A DNA stretch of 60,000 nucleotides from Acanthaster planci (lineage: Eukaryota; Echinodermata; Asteroidea; Valvatida; Acanthasteridae), in NCBI RefSeq assembly GCF_001949145.1, contig NW_019091357.1, positions 3,808,473 through 3,868,472 on the forward strand. The letters are read 5' to 3'. Positions 1 through 11,800 of this stretch are shown here, piece after piece. Below the pieces are notes generated by a model. It made no database searches. It was not told where the DNA came from and saw nothing but the letters and a program-made list of their open reading frames with translations. A program made the translations under genes and the position numbers. Numbering within the stretch: the first letter of the stretch is position 1; every line of letters begins with the position of its first letter.

Positions 1-1454
1 AAAGAGAAAAATAAACCACGAACAATTACGTAAGTAAACTGGTCATGCACGATGAGGCCGCTCACCTCTTTTATAACAAACACTGGCGCTAAACTCTAGT
101 GCAAACAAGGACAAATAAAAGATATGACCAAAGAAGCAGTAAAACAAATTATATAAGTTTAGAAAAAGCAAAAATCGTCCTCGACATTAACACCAATTCC
201 AAAAGTACCCTTGGTCATCTGTCGGTCACTGCTGACTATACCTGCATTACAGGGTACGCTCTTGTGCAACTATATAACCTCTGACTGAATTGGAAAATAA
301 AATCGACCGATTTTACCCCTGAATTTTGACCGTCATCTTGCTGTTATTTTGAAGTTTATCAGCTTTTTTTCTAGCTGTCATTGATTGTTTCCTTGCCCCT
401 ATTCATATCCCTGCCTTGTGTGGCCTGTTCTGGTAGTCCTATCTCGTCTTTAATGCGTTTTTACCGCATCAACATCGCGGAAGTCATGATTCGAATGCAT
501 GCATGAGGAAGACCTGATTTTTCTACCCATTACAAAACCTAATAAAATTGCTGCTTGAAATGAACGTGCGAAGGCCTGCAATATTTGGATTGCCAACAGC
601 ACAATTGAATTAAAAGGGATGTCTTAACATGCAATGGAATTGACAGAAAATAGAGCCGACATGTTTTCCGTTTTAAAAGCGTGCCCCCGCTCCCGGAATA
701 TTTTTATAAGAAACACGAAGATGGGATAGGACAAAGCCGGACCTTTTCCTTCCATTAAAGCGATCCTTATTCTTTCTCCACTTCTTACTTGATGCAGGTT
801 CAAATCCCGCTCCAGACGATATCTTGGTTATCTTTATAATCATTTGTAAGCACCTATTCAGTTCAATAACCTGTTCATTTCACGATTAGAATTCTAATTA
901 AACATTTCGTAAATTACCGAGGTGGGTGTTGAGAAAAATACAAAAAGCTGAGGAATTGTGTACGATGTATGACGTCTCATTCTATTGACCGACGTCTAAC
1001 TTTTCTAGTTTCTTTCTTTTGTTTTTTGGGGGGTTTTTTGGCTTTTTATTTTTGTTCACTTCAAAAAATGTGAGCTGATTACAAAGTACTTGCCCAGTAA
1101 TATTTTTTTGTATCGATTACAGCTTGTAACAGCTCTAAAAGCTCAATTTCTAAAATTGAAAAACTACTAGTAATTTTCTCTGAAAATTGTCTGCTGAAAT
1201 AAAATGTTTATATCCCGATTTTATTAATAACCGTACCTTCATTAAGGGCCCAAATTTGCAGCAGCTGTATAAACGTTCCTTTTATTGTTTTCATTATAAG
1301 GTGAAAGGAATAAATTTCAAATTGTTCAGCATCGGAGGACGTAGTTGCGTCTTATTTCAAATGAACTGTCGTTGGCACTAGAGAAAGGTAAATATCTGCC
1401 CCCTAGTTTTGTTGCTTCACTGCGCCACATCTTACGTCTCCCGTCTACTGTGCA
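1..1454. other. Intergenic, no gene seen
   Basis: AT-rich with many stops in all frames; only short open frames without domain similarity. A tRNA B-box-like word (GGTTCAAATCC, near 797) has no matching tRNA fold. A T/G homopolymer stretch lies near 1015-1045. Confidence 0.6.
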
Positions 1455-1850
1455 AGGTCTATATTGAAATCACCTGTTAAAATGACACCCTGATAGTCAG
1501 GGCAAGCAGAATGGATGTCATCAATGGGAGTTTGCAAGTAATCCCAAAATTCAGCCGTTGCATTTGGCGAGTGATATATTGCGATGAGAACTATTTAAAT
1601 CTCAGAACAAATCTGTTCAATGCCAGGGTGTTGAAGGTGGACCAAACGGCGTGGTTTCAAGTGAGCTTTTATTACGGTGAGGACTGCACCACCTCCTTGT
1701 TACAGTTCCGGGCTAGGTTTTGTCGATCTTGCCTAAAGATGACGTAATCAGTTGAGAAAATGAGCTCATTTGAATCACAACTGTCTTTAAGCCATGTTTT
1801 AGCTATGCAAACAATGTCCATGTCTCGGAGTGGAGATATGTAGCTAATTC
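1455..1850 (-). mobile_element. Degenerate non-LTR retrotransposon, endonuclease region
   Basis: Translating the minus strand in broken frames gives the sequence pattern of an APE-type LINE endonuclease: DIVCIAKTWLKDS, then STDYVIFRQDR, a disrupted GGG..LT.VKAHLK stretch, then AIYHSPNATAEFWDYLQTP and finally VILTGDFNI. Order and spacing fit the endonuclease that precedes reverse transcriptase in these elements. There is an in-frame stop (after CSEI) and at least one frameshift, so it is a dead fragment. Reverse transcriptase would lie at lower coordinates on this strand but is not recognisable there. Bounds are approximate. Confidence 0.75.
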
Positions 1851-4342
1851 CGCCATCTTGAATCGAATACTACGAGCAAATTCCAGTAACATTGGCCTGA
1901 CTATAGTTCTGTCAAGCTTTCTATAGCCTGTTCAGAAATGTGTTAACATATTTATATCTTTCATATTAGTGGATGAGTCTTAGCAGTTACAGTTGCTTTT
2001 GTATGCCAAAAACGCGGATCATGTAATATATCCTGAAATATATCCTGTACTACTGACAACACTGAAAAACTATGTGGGTGACTGTCTGTTGCTTCGCTGT
2101 GTAAGATTTCCGCAGTTTCAAGGTCTTCCTCGGGTATGGTTAACATATACCAATCGAGAGGAAGTTCGAGGGGGAAAACGTATATTAGTGGATCAAGTTC
2201 GAGATCTGCCATAATTGCCTACCGCCATTAGGCCTACATCGATCAGTTGTGATAGGAGCAAGTTTCTATCAAAACATTCTGATCAATTTATTGCTCAAAT
2301 TCCTGCCAAAATCAGATTTCGCATCAGCGCGAACAGCTGTGGCAGGAACAAGCTCTTGACAAAACGCTGAAGGTAGTTCGTTTCCCATGACCCTGCTTCT
2401 TGTCAACATGAGTGTCAGATAATTACTAGAACACACTTTCGATTCAGTTCAGGCGCGGATCCGGTTGGGTGGTTGATCCCCCCCCCCCGCTCTGAGACAA
2501 AAGGTAATAAAAATTGCAAAATACTCAAGATAGCTGAAATAAATTTAAAAGACGATGTATCATCCCAGAGATTCTTCTTATGTGTTCAAGATGAGTGTTA
2601 CAAACAGGAAACTATAAGCCGCAAAAATGAGACTTAAACAAGAAATCTGAACTCCCCCCCTCGAAAAACTCCTGGATCTGCCCCGGATTATTTACAGGTT
2701 TTAACAGAACCTAAAACACTGACACACAAGACCGCAGAAACGGTATCTTTAAAATGCTGGAATGTGCAACCAAAAAAAAAGAATCCCCAAAAAACTGGTG
2801 CTAGCATTTACGTCAATTGTTAAACATAAAATTTATCTAGCAATCTTTATCGTACTAAAAATGTGTGTGGAATTTTAGCAGCACTGTGCTTACCTTGAGC
2901 GTATATGTCCCTTCCTGGTGAGCAAGTATTTCTCTGTAACAAGTCCACCTTCTTTGATAACTGGTCACGCGTGAAGGGGTCAATCTATATGTGAACACGG
3001 GTGTCAACGATTATAACCGAATCGAAATAGTCCAACAACTTACTGTTGGTGTCCAGTATGACTTCTCATAATTTTATATCCGTGCAGGCCCTCGTGTGTG
3101 TCGCTATTTAAGTCCAAACTTCATTTGCGATTGCCTGAATCAGTCACTGCAGTCTAAGGACGAACAGGAACCTCATAAGCACAAGAGGGACCGCGGAAAA
3201 CGAGTCTTTTCACGGAAACTGTAGCAGCAGGACGGAAAGATGGTTTGCCATTGGGTTCCTGTTTCGTGTTAACCAAGTCACGGTTTCATCCAGTGGCACG
3301 GCATGAGGTGCACATTTTCACATAGGGCTGCAATTGCATAACTTATATTCCACAACCAACGACGCAAACTGGAACAAAAAGGTTGCTTGTCCAGATTCAA
3401 TCCTAAGATAAACCACAAACTTCTGTCGATGTTTTGGATATTAGATAATGGGACCTCTTTATTGTCATCATTGTCTTTGCGCATATCTTCCGTAACGTAA
3501 ACAACATGTGCCAACCTCTGTGGTTTGGAAACTGTCGTTTCCGTGACTTATTTCCCTATCAAACAGGAATAGCGAGCTGGCATGTCCATTACCCTATATG
3601 CATCAATTACCAATGCATTGATATAGCGTGTCAACAGACTGGCTACAAGTAGTCATCGACCTATAATTACTGCTTCAAAATGCAATGGACTCGCTGCACG
3701 CATTAATATATTAATATAAGCCCAATAACGTACTCCAGTGAATAAAGTACCCTCTATGTGCATGATTCGTGTTTTCACGTGAACTTGGACTTCAAAGTGT
3801 CTGACCCCAACCTCATTCTTGCAGACGCTTTAATACCAGTATCGCCCTTGCAGTCAAGGCAAAGATCGCGAATGTACAGTGCGATGAGCAAAGGAGAATT
3901 GCGACCATGTGTTGGGGAGACTTTTGTTTACGTCACAAATGCAAATTGCTTTATCGGGTAGCAGATCTTAAAGTCAGTAGTCATTCAAATGAAAAATTAC
4001 CAGTGAAGCAAATAGCCCCTCCCGTTCTAGAACGTCCATACTCGGGTAATAGGCTATTTATAGCGTGAAACAAAGTTTCGGAAAAATGAACTGATAACCG
4101 AAGTATAGTGTTCCTTTCCCTTTACTATATTATCTCACCTATCCTTTCTTGCTTATAGGAAGGACTGTGGTTCTGCAGGATGTACCATTATTAACGACTT
4201 ATAATTTGAATGGTCCACAGTCAAAAGTGATAATATTTTTTCGATATGAAACCGTCCAGATGGTACACAATTGACGTTTAGACTTGCCTCGAGTTGGTAC
4301 GACCAAGAAAAAATTATAAAACGTACATATAAAAGTCCAATA
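1851..4342. other. Intergenic, downstream of gene A
   Basis: No exon chain recognised. An 83-codon minus-strand open frame at 2212-1961 is acidic with no known domain and no good splice context; it may be more of the LINE remnant just below it or chance. A 78-codon frame at 3514-3278 is likewise unrecognised. A possible worn hAT-type element lies at 2450-2686. Confidence 0.55.
2450..2686. mobile_element. Possible degenerate hAT-type MITE
   Basis: The left end CAGGCGCGGATCCGG resembles the reverse complement of the right end (CCGGGGCAGATCCAGG). Poly-C runs sit inside both ends. The flanking octamers (ATTCAGTT and ATTATTTA) agree only in part, so the target duplication is eroded or the call is wrong. 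Confidence 0.35.
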
Positions 4343-4348
4343 TTTATT
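4343..4348 (-). terminator. Candidate polyadenylation signal for gene A
   Basis: TTTATT on the plus strand, AATAAA on the coding strand, about 600 bp past the gene A stop codon. It is a first-choice candidate by sequence only. Other AATAAA words occur further downstream, for example near 3460. Confidence 0.35.
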
Positions 4349-4939
4349 GTACAGTAGTATATGCTATACACTGAATTGATTAAGAGATTAAAGCATGTTT
4401 AGATGTAAAACATATACTAGTATTCCACCAGTGAACATATGGAAACTGTGGTTAAAGAACTTTGCTGAGGCATTGGATGGGTGCAGTTGGCTAACCAACT
4501 TCTGGGAGGACGAGTCGCGAGGGTTCTCGAGAAACCTCGATTTCAAATCAGTTTACAGAGGAAACCAATGTTATGAAAATAGTTGTGTAGAATGACAGCG
4601 ACAGAGAGAACGGAAAGAAGTGCAACCAATGTTGAATATGAGTAACGACGTGTCACAGTCAAAACTACGTATGACTACATGTAAGCTTCTTCGAGAGGAT
4701 TGTATAACGCTTGCACATTGTTAGGGAGAGACAGACTCCAATGCCGGTCCAATGTTCGCCTGAGCAAGCAGAGATAGGTTTTGGAACATTTGGAACAACA
4801 TATAAGGAACAATTAATGTGCCTAATGAACATTGTTTTCTACATATAGCCAACCAACTATTATCAAGGACTACTTGTCGACAGTTACGGTACGTAAGTAT
4901 GCACACTTACAAATCCAGGATAGATTGTTCTTTAAGAAA

Positions 4940-5813
4940 CTATTCAGGAGGCCCGGGAACATACACGATATTCTCTACCCATCCTTCGGTTTCTTCAGCG
5001 GAACCAGTGCAGAGATTTGAATCGTCTGCGGTGGCGTACTCGGTTTCCCTGTTCATTGCCGCCGGTTGACAGCCAGCATTCTTGGTTTCCTTCGTAGAAA
5101 TAGTGGGACGTGCCTCGCCGGCGTTGTAGAGCGGGGCGCCCATGGAGTTTTCTTGTTCCTCGATCATGAAATAATCGGCGTTAGGTGGCCGGTCGATGCC
5201 GGTTGCAGGGGCGCCCAGCCGAGGCACGTCTGCGTACGTGTACACGGGAGGATGTAAAACGTTATGGCTTCCTGGTTCCCCCTCTGCGTGTGCAGTGGAA
5301 CCTGAAATGGGATCTGCGTACGTGTACTCGTGGTCATCGACGTCATCTTCCCCCGGAAGACCCGAATCCCGCGATGGCGCATCAACTGCCTGTGATGTGG
5401 CTTTGTCCCCGACCACCCCCGTGGTGTACTGGCCGTTGCCTGTCAAGTCGCCCTTGTCTTCGACAGTAAAATAGTCTGTGCCGCAGCTCAACACCTGGTT
5501 CGTTTCCATTGCATCCGACTCGGATTGCTTCGTCGTGAAGCATGACGCTCTTGCTGTGTTTTGTTTTCCCTCTGTCGATGACCTTTTCCCTGAAGCCATC
5601 TCACCGTTGAGTTCTAGGTAAACCGATATTTTGCTGGCAGACTCATTCCTTGACACCGGCGGAGCTGAAGCTGGCTGTTTTAGTGAATGTTCGACTGGTG
5701 ATGGACAAGGGACCGCCAAGCCCAGTACCTTCTCGTTGTCGGATCTACATTGTTCGAAACCCACAGACAGTTGCAAGTCCGTTGTCGCCACGGGAAGTTT
5801 CCTTTGTCTGTAC
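4940..5813 (-). CDS. Gene A last exon: cytoplasmic tail with tyrosine motifs
   Basis: Single 874-nt exon, phase 2 at its start, beginning with the end of the basic stop-transfer segment (YRQRKLP) and ending PGPPE-stop. It is low-complexity, acidic and Ser/Thr-rich, with no catalytic domain. Tyrosine motifs in order: SVYLEL (5626-5609), which fits the ITIM pattern S/I/V/L-x-Y-x-x-L/I/V; DYFTVED; QYTTG; EYTYADP; VYTYADVP; DYFMIEEQ; LYNAG; EYATADD; IVYVPG. YTYAD and DYFxxE each occur twice, so the tail is internally repetitive. By family knowledge such sites are SH2 docking sites once phosphorylated; whether they are used here is inference. The open frame upstream has no ATG near the exon start, which fits an internal exon. 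The exon is clearly GC-richer than the flanking introns. Confidence 0.85.
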
Positions 5814-8800
5814 CTAGAACGATAGAGACCAGATAAAATCTTTTTCTATCTAATGGATTTACGAAGTGCTGAATCTGCAAACTGGACTCAGGAAGTCGAG
5901 CTGTTTGAGCGGTTGCATTTTTATTTCCTTTTCTTTTAATTCCTATTGTTAGCGGGTCCATGTGTGTGTGTTTTTCCCCTTTTATTTTTTCAAGCAAGTC
6001 TGTTAAGTTTTGACCCAATCGGACAGGGCTTTTATTGGTTACCCTAATTTTTTTTTTTTTCATTTTGTTGTCTATACGGGAAATGTATGGAAAACCCCAG
6101 TATGGCGTCATTTTTGGCAGCCTGGATATCTTGATATCATTGCCTCCAAGCGTTGTTAAACTGTAACTACGCAAGAAATCATGGACACAATCATCCATAC
6201 CGGACACTAAAAATTTCAGCACATGCATCGGTATTTGGAATAACCTCTTAGACAGGTTATATATGGCTAAGGATAAATGGTTGGAAGACAACTCAACTGC
6301 ACAAAAATGGGTGTTGAAAAATATTTGTGGTTCTGATGTCTACTCGGCTAGAGTAAAATCTTTTTGCTGAGAGATTTGCCTTATCTGATATGAATTTTCC
6401 CTTTTAAAAAGGATTGATCATTCTGGTATCAATTCCAATCTGGTATTTTTACCTTCTCAGAAGGCACACTACCATGAAGCATGCGCACACGATGAACACC
6501 GTACATCCTAATGCTAGTCCAATATATTTTCCTTTAAAAGAAACAAGAAAAGAGAGTTGAGCCATGTCCAGCTCTCATAGCATCACATTACCGTCAGAGA
6601 AGAACAGTTTTTCCCAATCATAGAGCAACCCAACGCAAACTAATGTTCAATATTTGTTTCAAGAAAAAAACAGATACATTCTGAATGCCTCAAACAGACA
6701 ATGTATCCATGTTTAATTATTTCGTCAACGTAGCTTTTGTTTGTCCTTGGATTTGGTAGAATTGCCTACCTGCTTCGGACTATCGAGTGCAACATTGTGA
6801 TTGTCAAAAAGAGCGGACATAACTTTTACATGAATTAGAGGGATGTCATAGCATGGTTGAAGTGTAAAGATACCTGGCTTTGATTCACGTTGACTGTCTA
6901 ATCCACCAGTATCTGTCGTGGCTAATTTCGTTGTCATGCCGTGTCCGTCAGTGGCCGATTGCGTCAGTCCAGGGTTCTCGGGCCTCTCGGTCACGGTCCA
7001 CATTGAGCTCGTCACCGGTGAGGTGTTTGCCGGACCTGGAGTCGTCTGCTCAGGAGTTACTACCCTTTCTATCGTGGTTGCCTCCGTTTCTTGCCCGATA
7101 TCTTCAGTGTTTGTACAGTAGGAAGGGCAAGTACATGTAAGACGGTCACATCACATTAAAAATAATGCAATAATAATGAAAATGGAGGGGGCTTTGCTTG
7201 TTTGTGCTTGGTTGGTTCTTTTTGACAGCAGACGCAAAATCTCTAAGGGTAAACAACACAGTAATAGAGGCAGCAACTTTAATAACTCAAGGGAGCGAGT
7301 CAGCTCTTACCGTAGCATATAACGCCTGCTCCATTCATGCATCCCCGCCGTTTGTTGTGATCACACTGTGCAAGTGAAGATTCCTCTGCACAACGACGAA
7401 CAGCAATGATAAACAAGTGAAAATCAGTACGGGCGATTCACAATAGTGCGCCTCCAAGAGTTTGCCACGTGTTGACTAATCCGCACAGTGCGTAAAATCT
7501 GTCGATGCGAGCATTGGGTCGACAGGTTCGCGCAATGTGATCGGTCGACTCGTTGCAAACTCTTGTAGGTGCGCTATTGTGAAACGCCCGTAGTGAGACA
7601 TTGAATTTATAAAGAAGGGTAAATGAAGCTTGTTATAAACATGTTTATTATTAAAGTGTAAAGGAAAAAGGCTCAAATATTTCGACATCGATAGGGTTTC
7701 GGAGGTAGAAAAAAAAACAATATTTCATGACTTTATCAACCGAAAATCAACAAGAGGCAATTTCTTTCCACAACCAACTAGGCCGATTTCAGAAACAAAC
7801 AAGGTCAAATTTTGTGTTTATGTTTGGTTGATGACGAACTGGGAGAAAGGCACAACATGCATGAAGATACATGTAAACTGTCACCGTTGCGGTCCAAATG
7901 CATTAAAACGAGGAGTTTTGATGACGTACAGAAAATCATTACATTATACATTAATATTTTAGATGCATATATCTTCCTCTTGGCTGGTCAAAATAATGGT
8001 GAAATTTGTTCCGAAATGAAGAGGTTTACGTGGCAACATGTGAGAGTGCACTCGTGTTCATGTGCAGTAGCAACAGACTATTCCTATGCCACAGAGAAAA
8101 ACGCGGTCAGCGTCAGATACCCAGACCTGAATCTTGGGCTGAATCGCGGGCTACTTTGTATGTGTGTACGTGTGAAGCTAAAAAGACAGCGACCTACGAG
8201 TTTGCTTGTTTGCTGAGTCGACACTTTTAATGTGTCGAACAGAAAGAGCTAAACACATATCGGATTCTTCTTGTCGAAGTAACTGGATTCAATTGTTATG
8301 AGAGTAACCATAATTTACTCGGCGATGAATGAGGACAACTGCACGAAACCCGTCGGCGTTGCCGGGGTGTGGTGGTCCCAAACCTGGCGGTGTGCACAAC
8401 ACCGTATATAGGCAGCTGCAACGCAGCTCAAGCAGTTTCTAAACTCGAAGTGCTTCTGCAGGCGCTGGAAATTTGTCTACGCAGTCTTTAAAAAAATCCT
8501 TGTTATATTACTTATCTGCGACAACCGGAAAGGTTTCCGTTGTCCGGGGAGGATCGATTCAACGCGTTATTGCAAGGCAACATCGAGAACACTAAGTCTC
8601 AGGGCACGAGATTCCTGTCCAAAATTTCTACCGGTAACTACGCAAGACCGGGGTATGATTTATTTTATGATAAAAGCACAACAAATCATGCACTTAAGAT
8701 GGATTGATGGAACAATTAACACAGTGGAGATGAACTGAGCAAGAACATTGCATTTTGAGCATGCCTCTACTACATACGAGACTCGCGTGTGAGGATGCAC

Positions 8801-11800
8801 TCTGTTTGCAGTCGTATCTCCCCATGACGTGTTGGGGTCGCCGGCATATCATTAATACATATAGAGTGTGTTTGAAATCGGCAAAAAGGAACTCGCGCAA
8901 GCCCATTTTTTCTACCATTAATGCATAAATGGGAACACGGATCCATTTTTTCATGTTAATTTTGGAAGATTGTCTTGTTACCTCTTGTTTAACAACGGTT
9001 ATGATTAGGGAACGAAGATTTTCTTTTCCCTACCTCCTTAAGAATGCTAGTTCACACTCTCTGCTTGAGGGAAACTAAGGAAGGAAAGACTACGCTTACT
9101 GTTGCATACAAATGTGAACTTGTATAAAGTTCATATCTGCCTGCAACAGCAACTACTTCTCTACACAAATGTAAACATATTAGTGTTACATTTGTGTCAA
9201 ACTGATTGTGTTTATATATAGTCCTTTAGGACTCCATATATTGGCATTTTAAGCTGGGTAAACACTGTTATGCACACCAACTAAAGAAGAGCTGTTTTTC
9301 CTCTCATCTCTGCAAAAATAATTTTCACATGGGCTCACAATGTCATAACTTTGTCTCTCTTCAAGAATTTGCGTATCAGAACAAGTGTAGGGATTTTAAC
9401 GTCCTTTCGCTACCTTTTCTTTTGTTTGATGATTACAGGGATTTCGTTTCCAAATCATTGTAACACAGGGAACTAACTACTAACCTCCATCACATCTGAA
9501 ATCGCGGACTGATTCTGAAGTTCGATTATTCGCATCGATTCCAATGCCTCTCATGCTGTTCAACAACCCAGCATATCCAACCTGTCGGCAGACCACTTCA
9601 CCGTCCTCATCATCCCACATGTTTTCGCACACATCAAGCCAGGTTGTGCTGTCTATTTGGACCTGCACCCGACCGGAGTGGGGCTGATCTCGAAGCTGTG
9701 GCCCGACAAGCCGAACACTGGTGATTTCTGCAAGAAACCAATTTACTTTGAGTTTAAACTTTCAAGGTACTATCAACAAGAATGTTCTGTGTATAGGTGA
9801 CATGATTTGCCAATAAAAATGCGAAAGCCAGAGATCAGATGCTGCAGCTGACTCTTTTGCATACTACAGAGGAAATGTTAAAATTGTCTGATCTAAAGTT
9901 GTCTGCATGTTATTTTGTTAATGGACAAAAGCATTTTGAAGACAATTAATTACATTGCTGCCTGTTAAAATTTTATATGGTCAGAAAAAGCTCGGTATCT
10001 GGTATATAAGTTGTGTCAAAACCTCTTCAAACCAGTAATCAAGCGTTGTGGTGTAAAAGGTTCACAATTGAAGTTGGACCCAATTCGCCAAATATTATCG
10101 TATGTTGGCCTAGTAAGATCCAAGGGGATCATGCCATCGCGCCTTTGGCTGGCCGTTTTCGTCGTGTTCGTGCGTCTCCTTTCCACTTCAACTCCCCGCA
10201 GTTGCCTTATCGTGGACTGCCCCAGGCTCTACCAGGCTCTTCTCTTGGCGGTATATTCCTCCACTCCACGTTCCTCTATTAGACAGTGGCGTAGGTCGTC
10301 CCACACCTTGTCTTGGAAACCAAATATAATCTTCCTCGAGATCGAACTCTAATGCTAACTTCACTCTAGAAGATTCACTGAGGAAGTCGATCCGATGCCA
10401 TCTTAAAGACATGACCAAACCACCTGAGACGGCTTTCTGTGAGGATGATGTGCAAACTTGCACTTTGAGTGCGTTGCAGTACTTCCGCATTTGACACTCG
10501 ATCCGACCATTTTGCAGACTAGAATTTTCCTTATATTGCGAATACGGTTAAACAAAAGCAACAGAGACAGCAACTTAAATTACCGGGGGCAGCGAGTTAG
10601 CTCTTACCGTAGCATGTAATCCCTGCTCCGTTCATGCATCTCCCCCGTTTGTTGTGGTCACACTGTGCAAGTGAAGATTCCTCTGTAAAACCATGAATAG
10701 CAAGGATTAAAAACAGTGAAAACTAGATAGAAGTGTTTGTAACCTACTACAAACACAGAGCTGTTTCGGGACAAAACAAGTATTGGCAAATGTGATGAAA
10801 AAACCTGAAACTATGAGAGTAAAAGTGAACAATTTAGTTTTCTGGACGTGACACATACCCTGAAAAAGTTTAATTTGTAATCAATTCAACCAATGCAATT
10901 GGATGTCCACTTCAGAAGATAGTCTTATATGACTTGTCACGTGATATTATTCTTACAGTTGAGGGTTTGCTTTGTACTTGTGGAGCTTCTCACAATAGCT
11001 TAAAAATTATAATACTTACTTAAAGATAACATATACGGCTTCTTCGACTGTTGACGTCATCACAAGAGGATGTGATATCAGTTACAGGAATTTTATTTCT
11101 TTAATGTCACGTGATATGTCACCAGATGAGGTCAGAATCAAATCAGATCAATTTGGGTATAAAACCCTTCCCTTTCCAGCCACACACAAAGTTTCAACCG
11201 CATCGGACATGTACTTTTCGAGGTATAGTGGTTTAAGGAGTTCCCCTTTAATGTCACGTGACTTGTCTCCCGATGACGTCAACATCACATGAGGTCAATA
11301 TTCCTCTAAAGTACCCCCTTCTCAAGATATCTGCAAGATTTGAACCCGATTGGTCCAGTACATCAGGAGATATAGGGCCTTCAAGAGTTCGACTTTAATG
11401 TCACGTGACTTGTCTCCTCATGACGTCATCATCACATAAGGTCAATTTTCCTCTAAAGCACTCTCTATTCAAGGTATCTGCAAAATTTGAACCCAATCGG
11501 ACATGTACGCCAGAGGATATAGGGCCTTAAAGAGTATATTCTCCGTTGATATGGGTATGCATGCGAACCCCGCCTTATTTGCATAATCATAAATATGCCT
11601 TGCACACTAGAAACCAAAAAATCATTGATAATATCTATCATAAGAGTAACTGATTGCACATTTCACATTTTCTGTGTACAAAATATAAGAACAAAGATTG
11701 CAGGACCACTAAAGATGACATCTGTTGCACTATCCTGAACATTTTGGCGCAAAAATGAATTTCACTTTTGATAACTGTGACTAGAAGTTGTACTGTATGA

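Noticed and set aside
760-815. tRNA-like B box GGTTCAAATCC near 797
   Set aside because: No acceptor stem, A box or anticodon arm at proper spacing, and the T stem has a mismatch; chance or a worn tRNA-derived repeat.
5680-6291. 203-codon minus-strand frame across the gene A tail and TM-tail intron
   Set aside because: It covers intron sequence with a 12-T run and reads the tail exon in the wrong frame.
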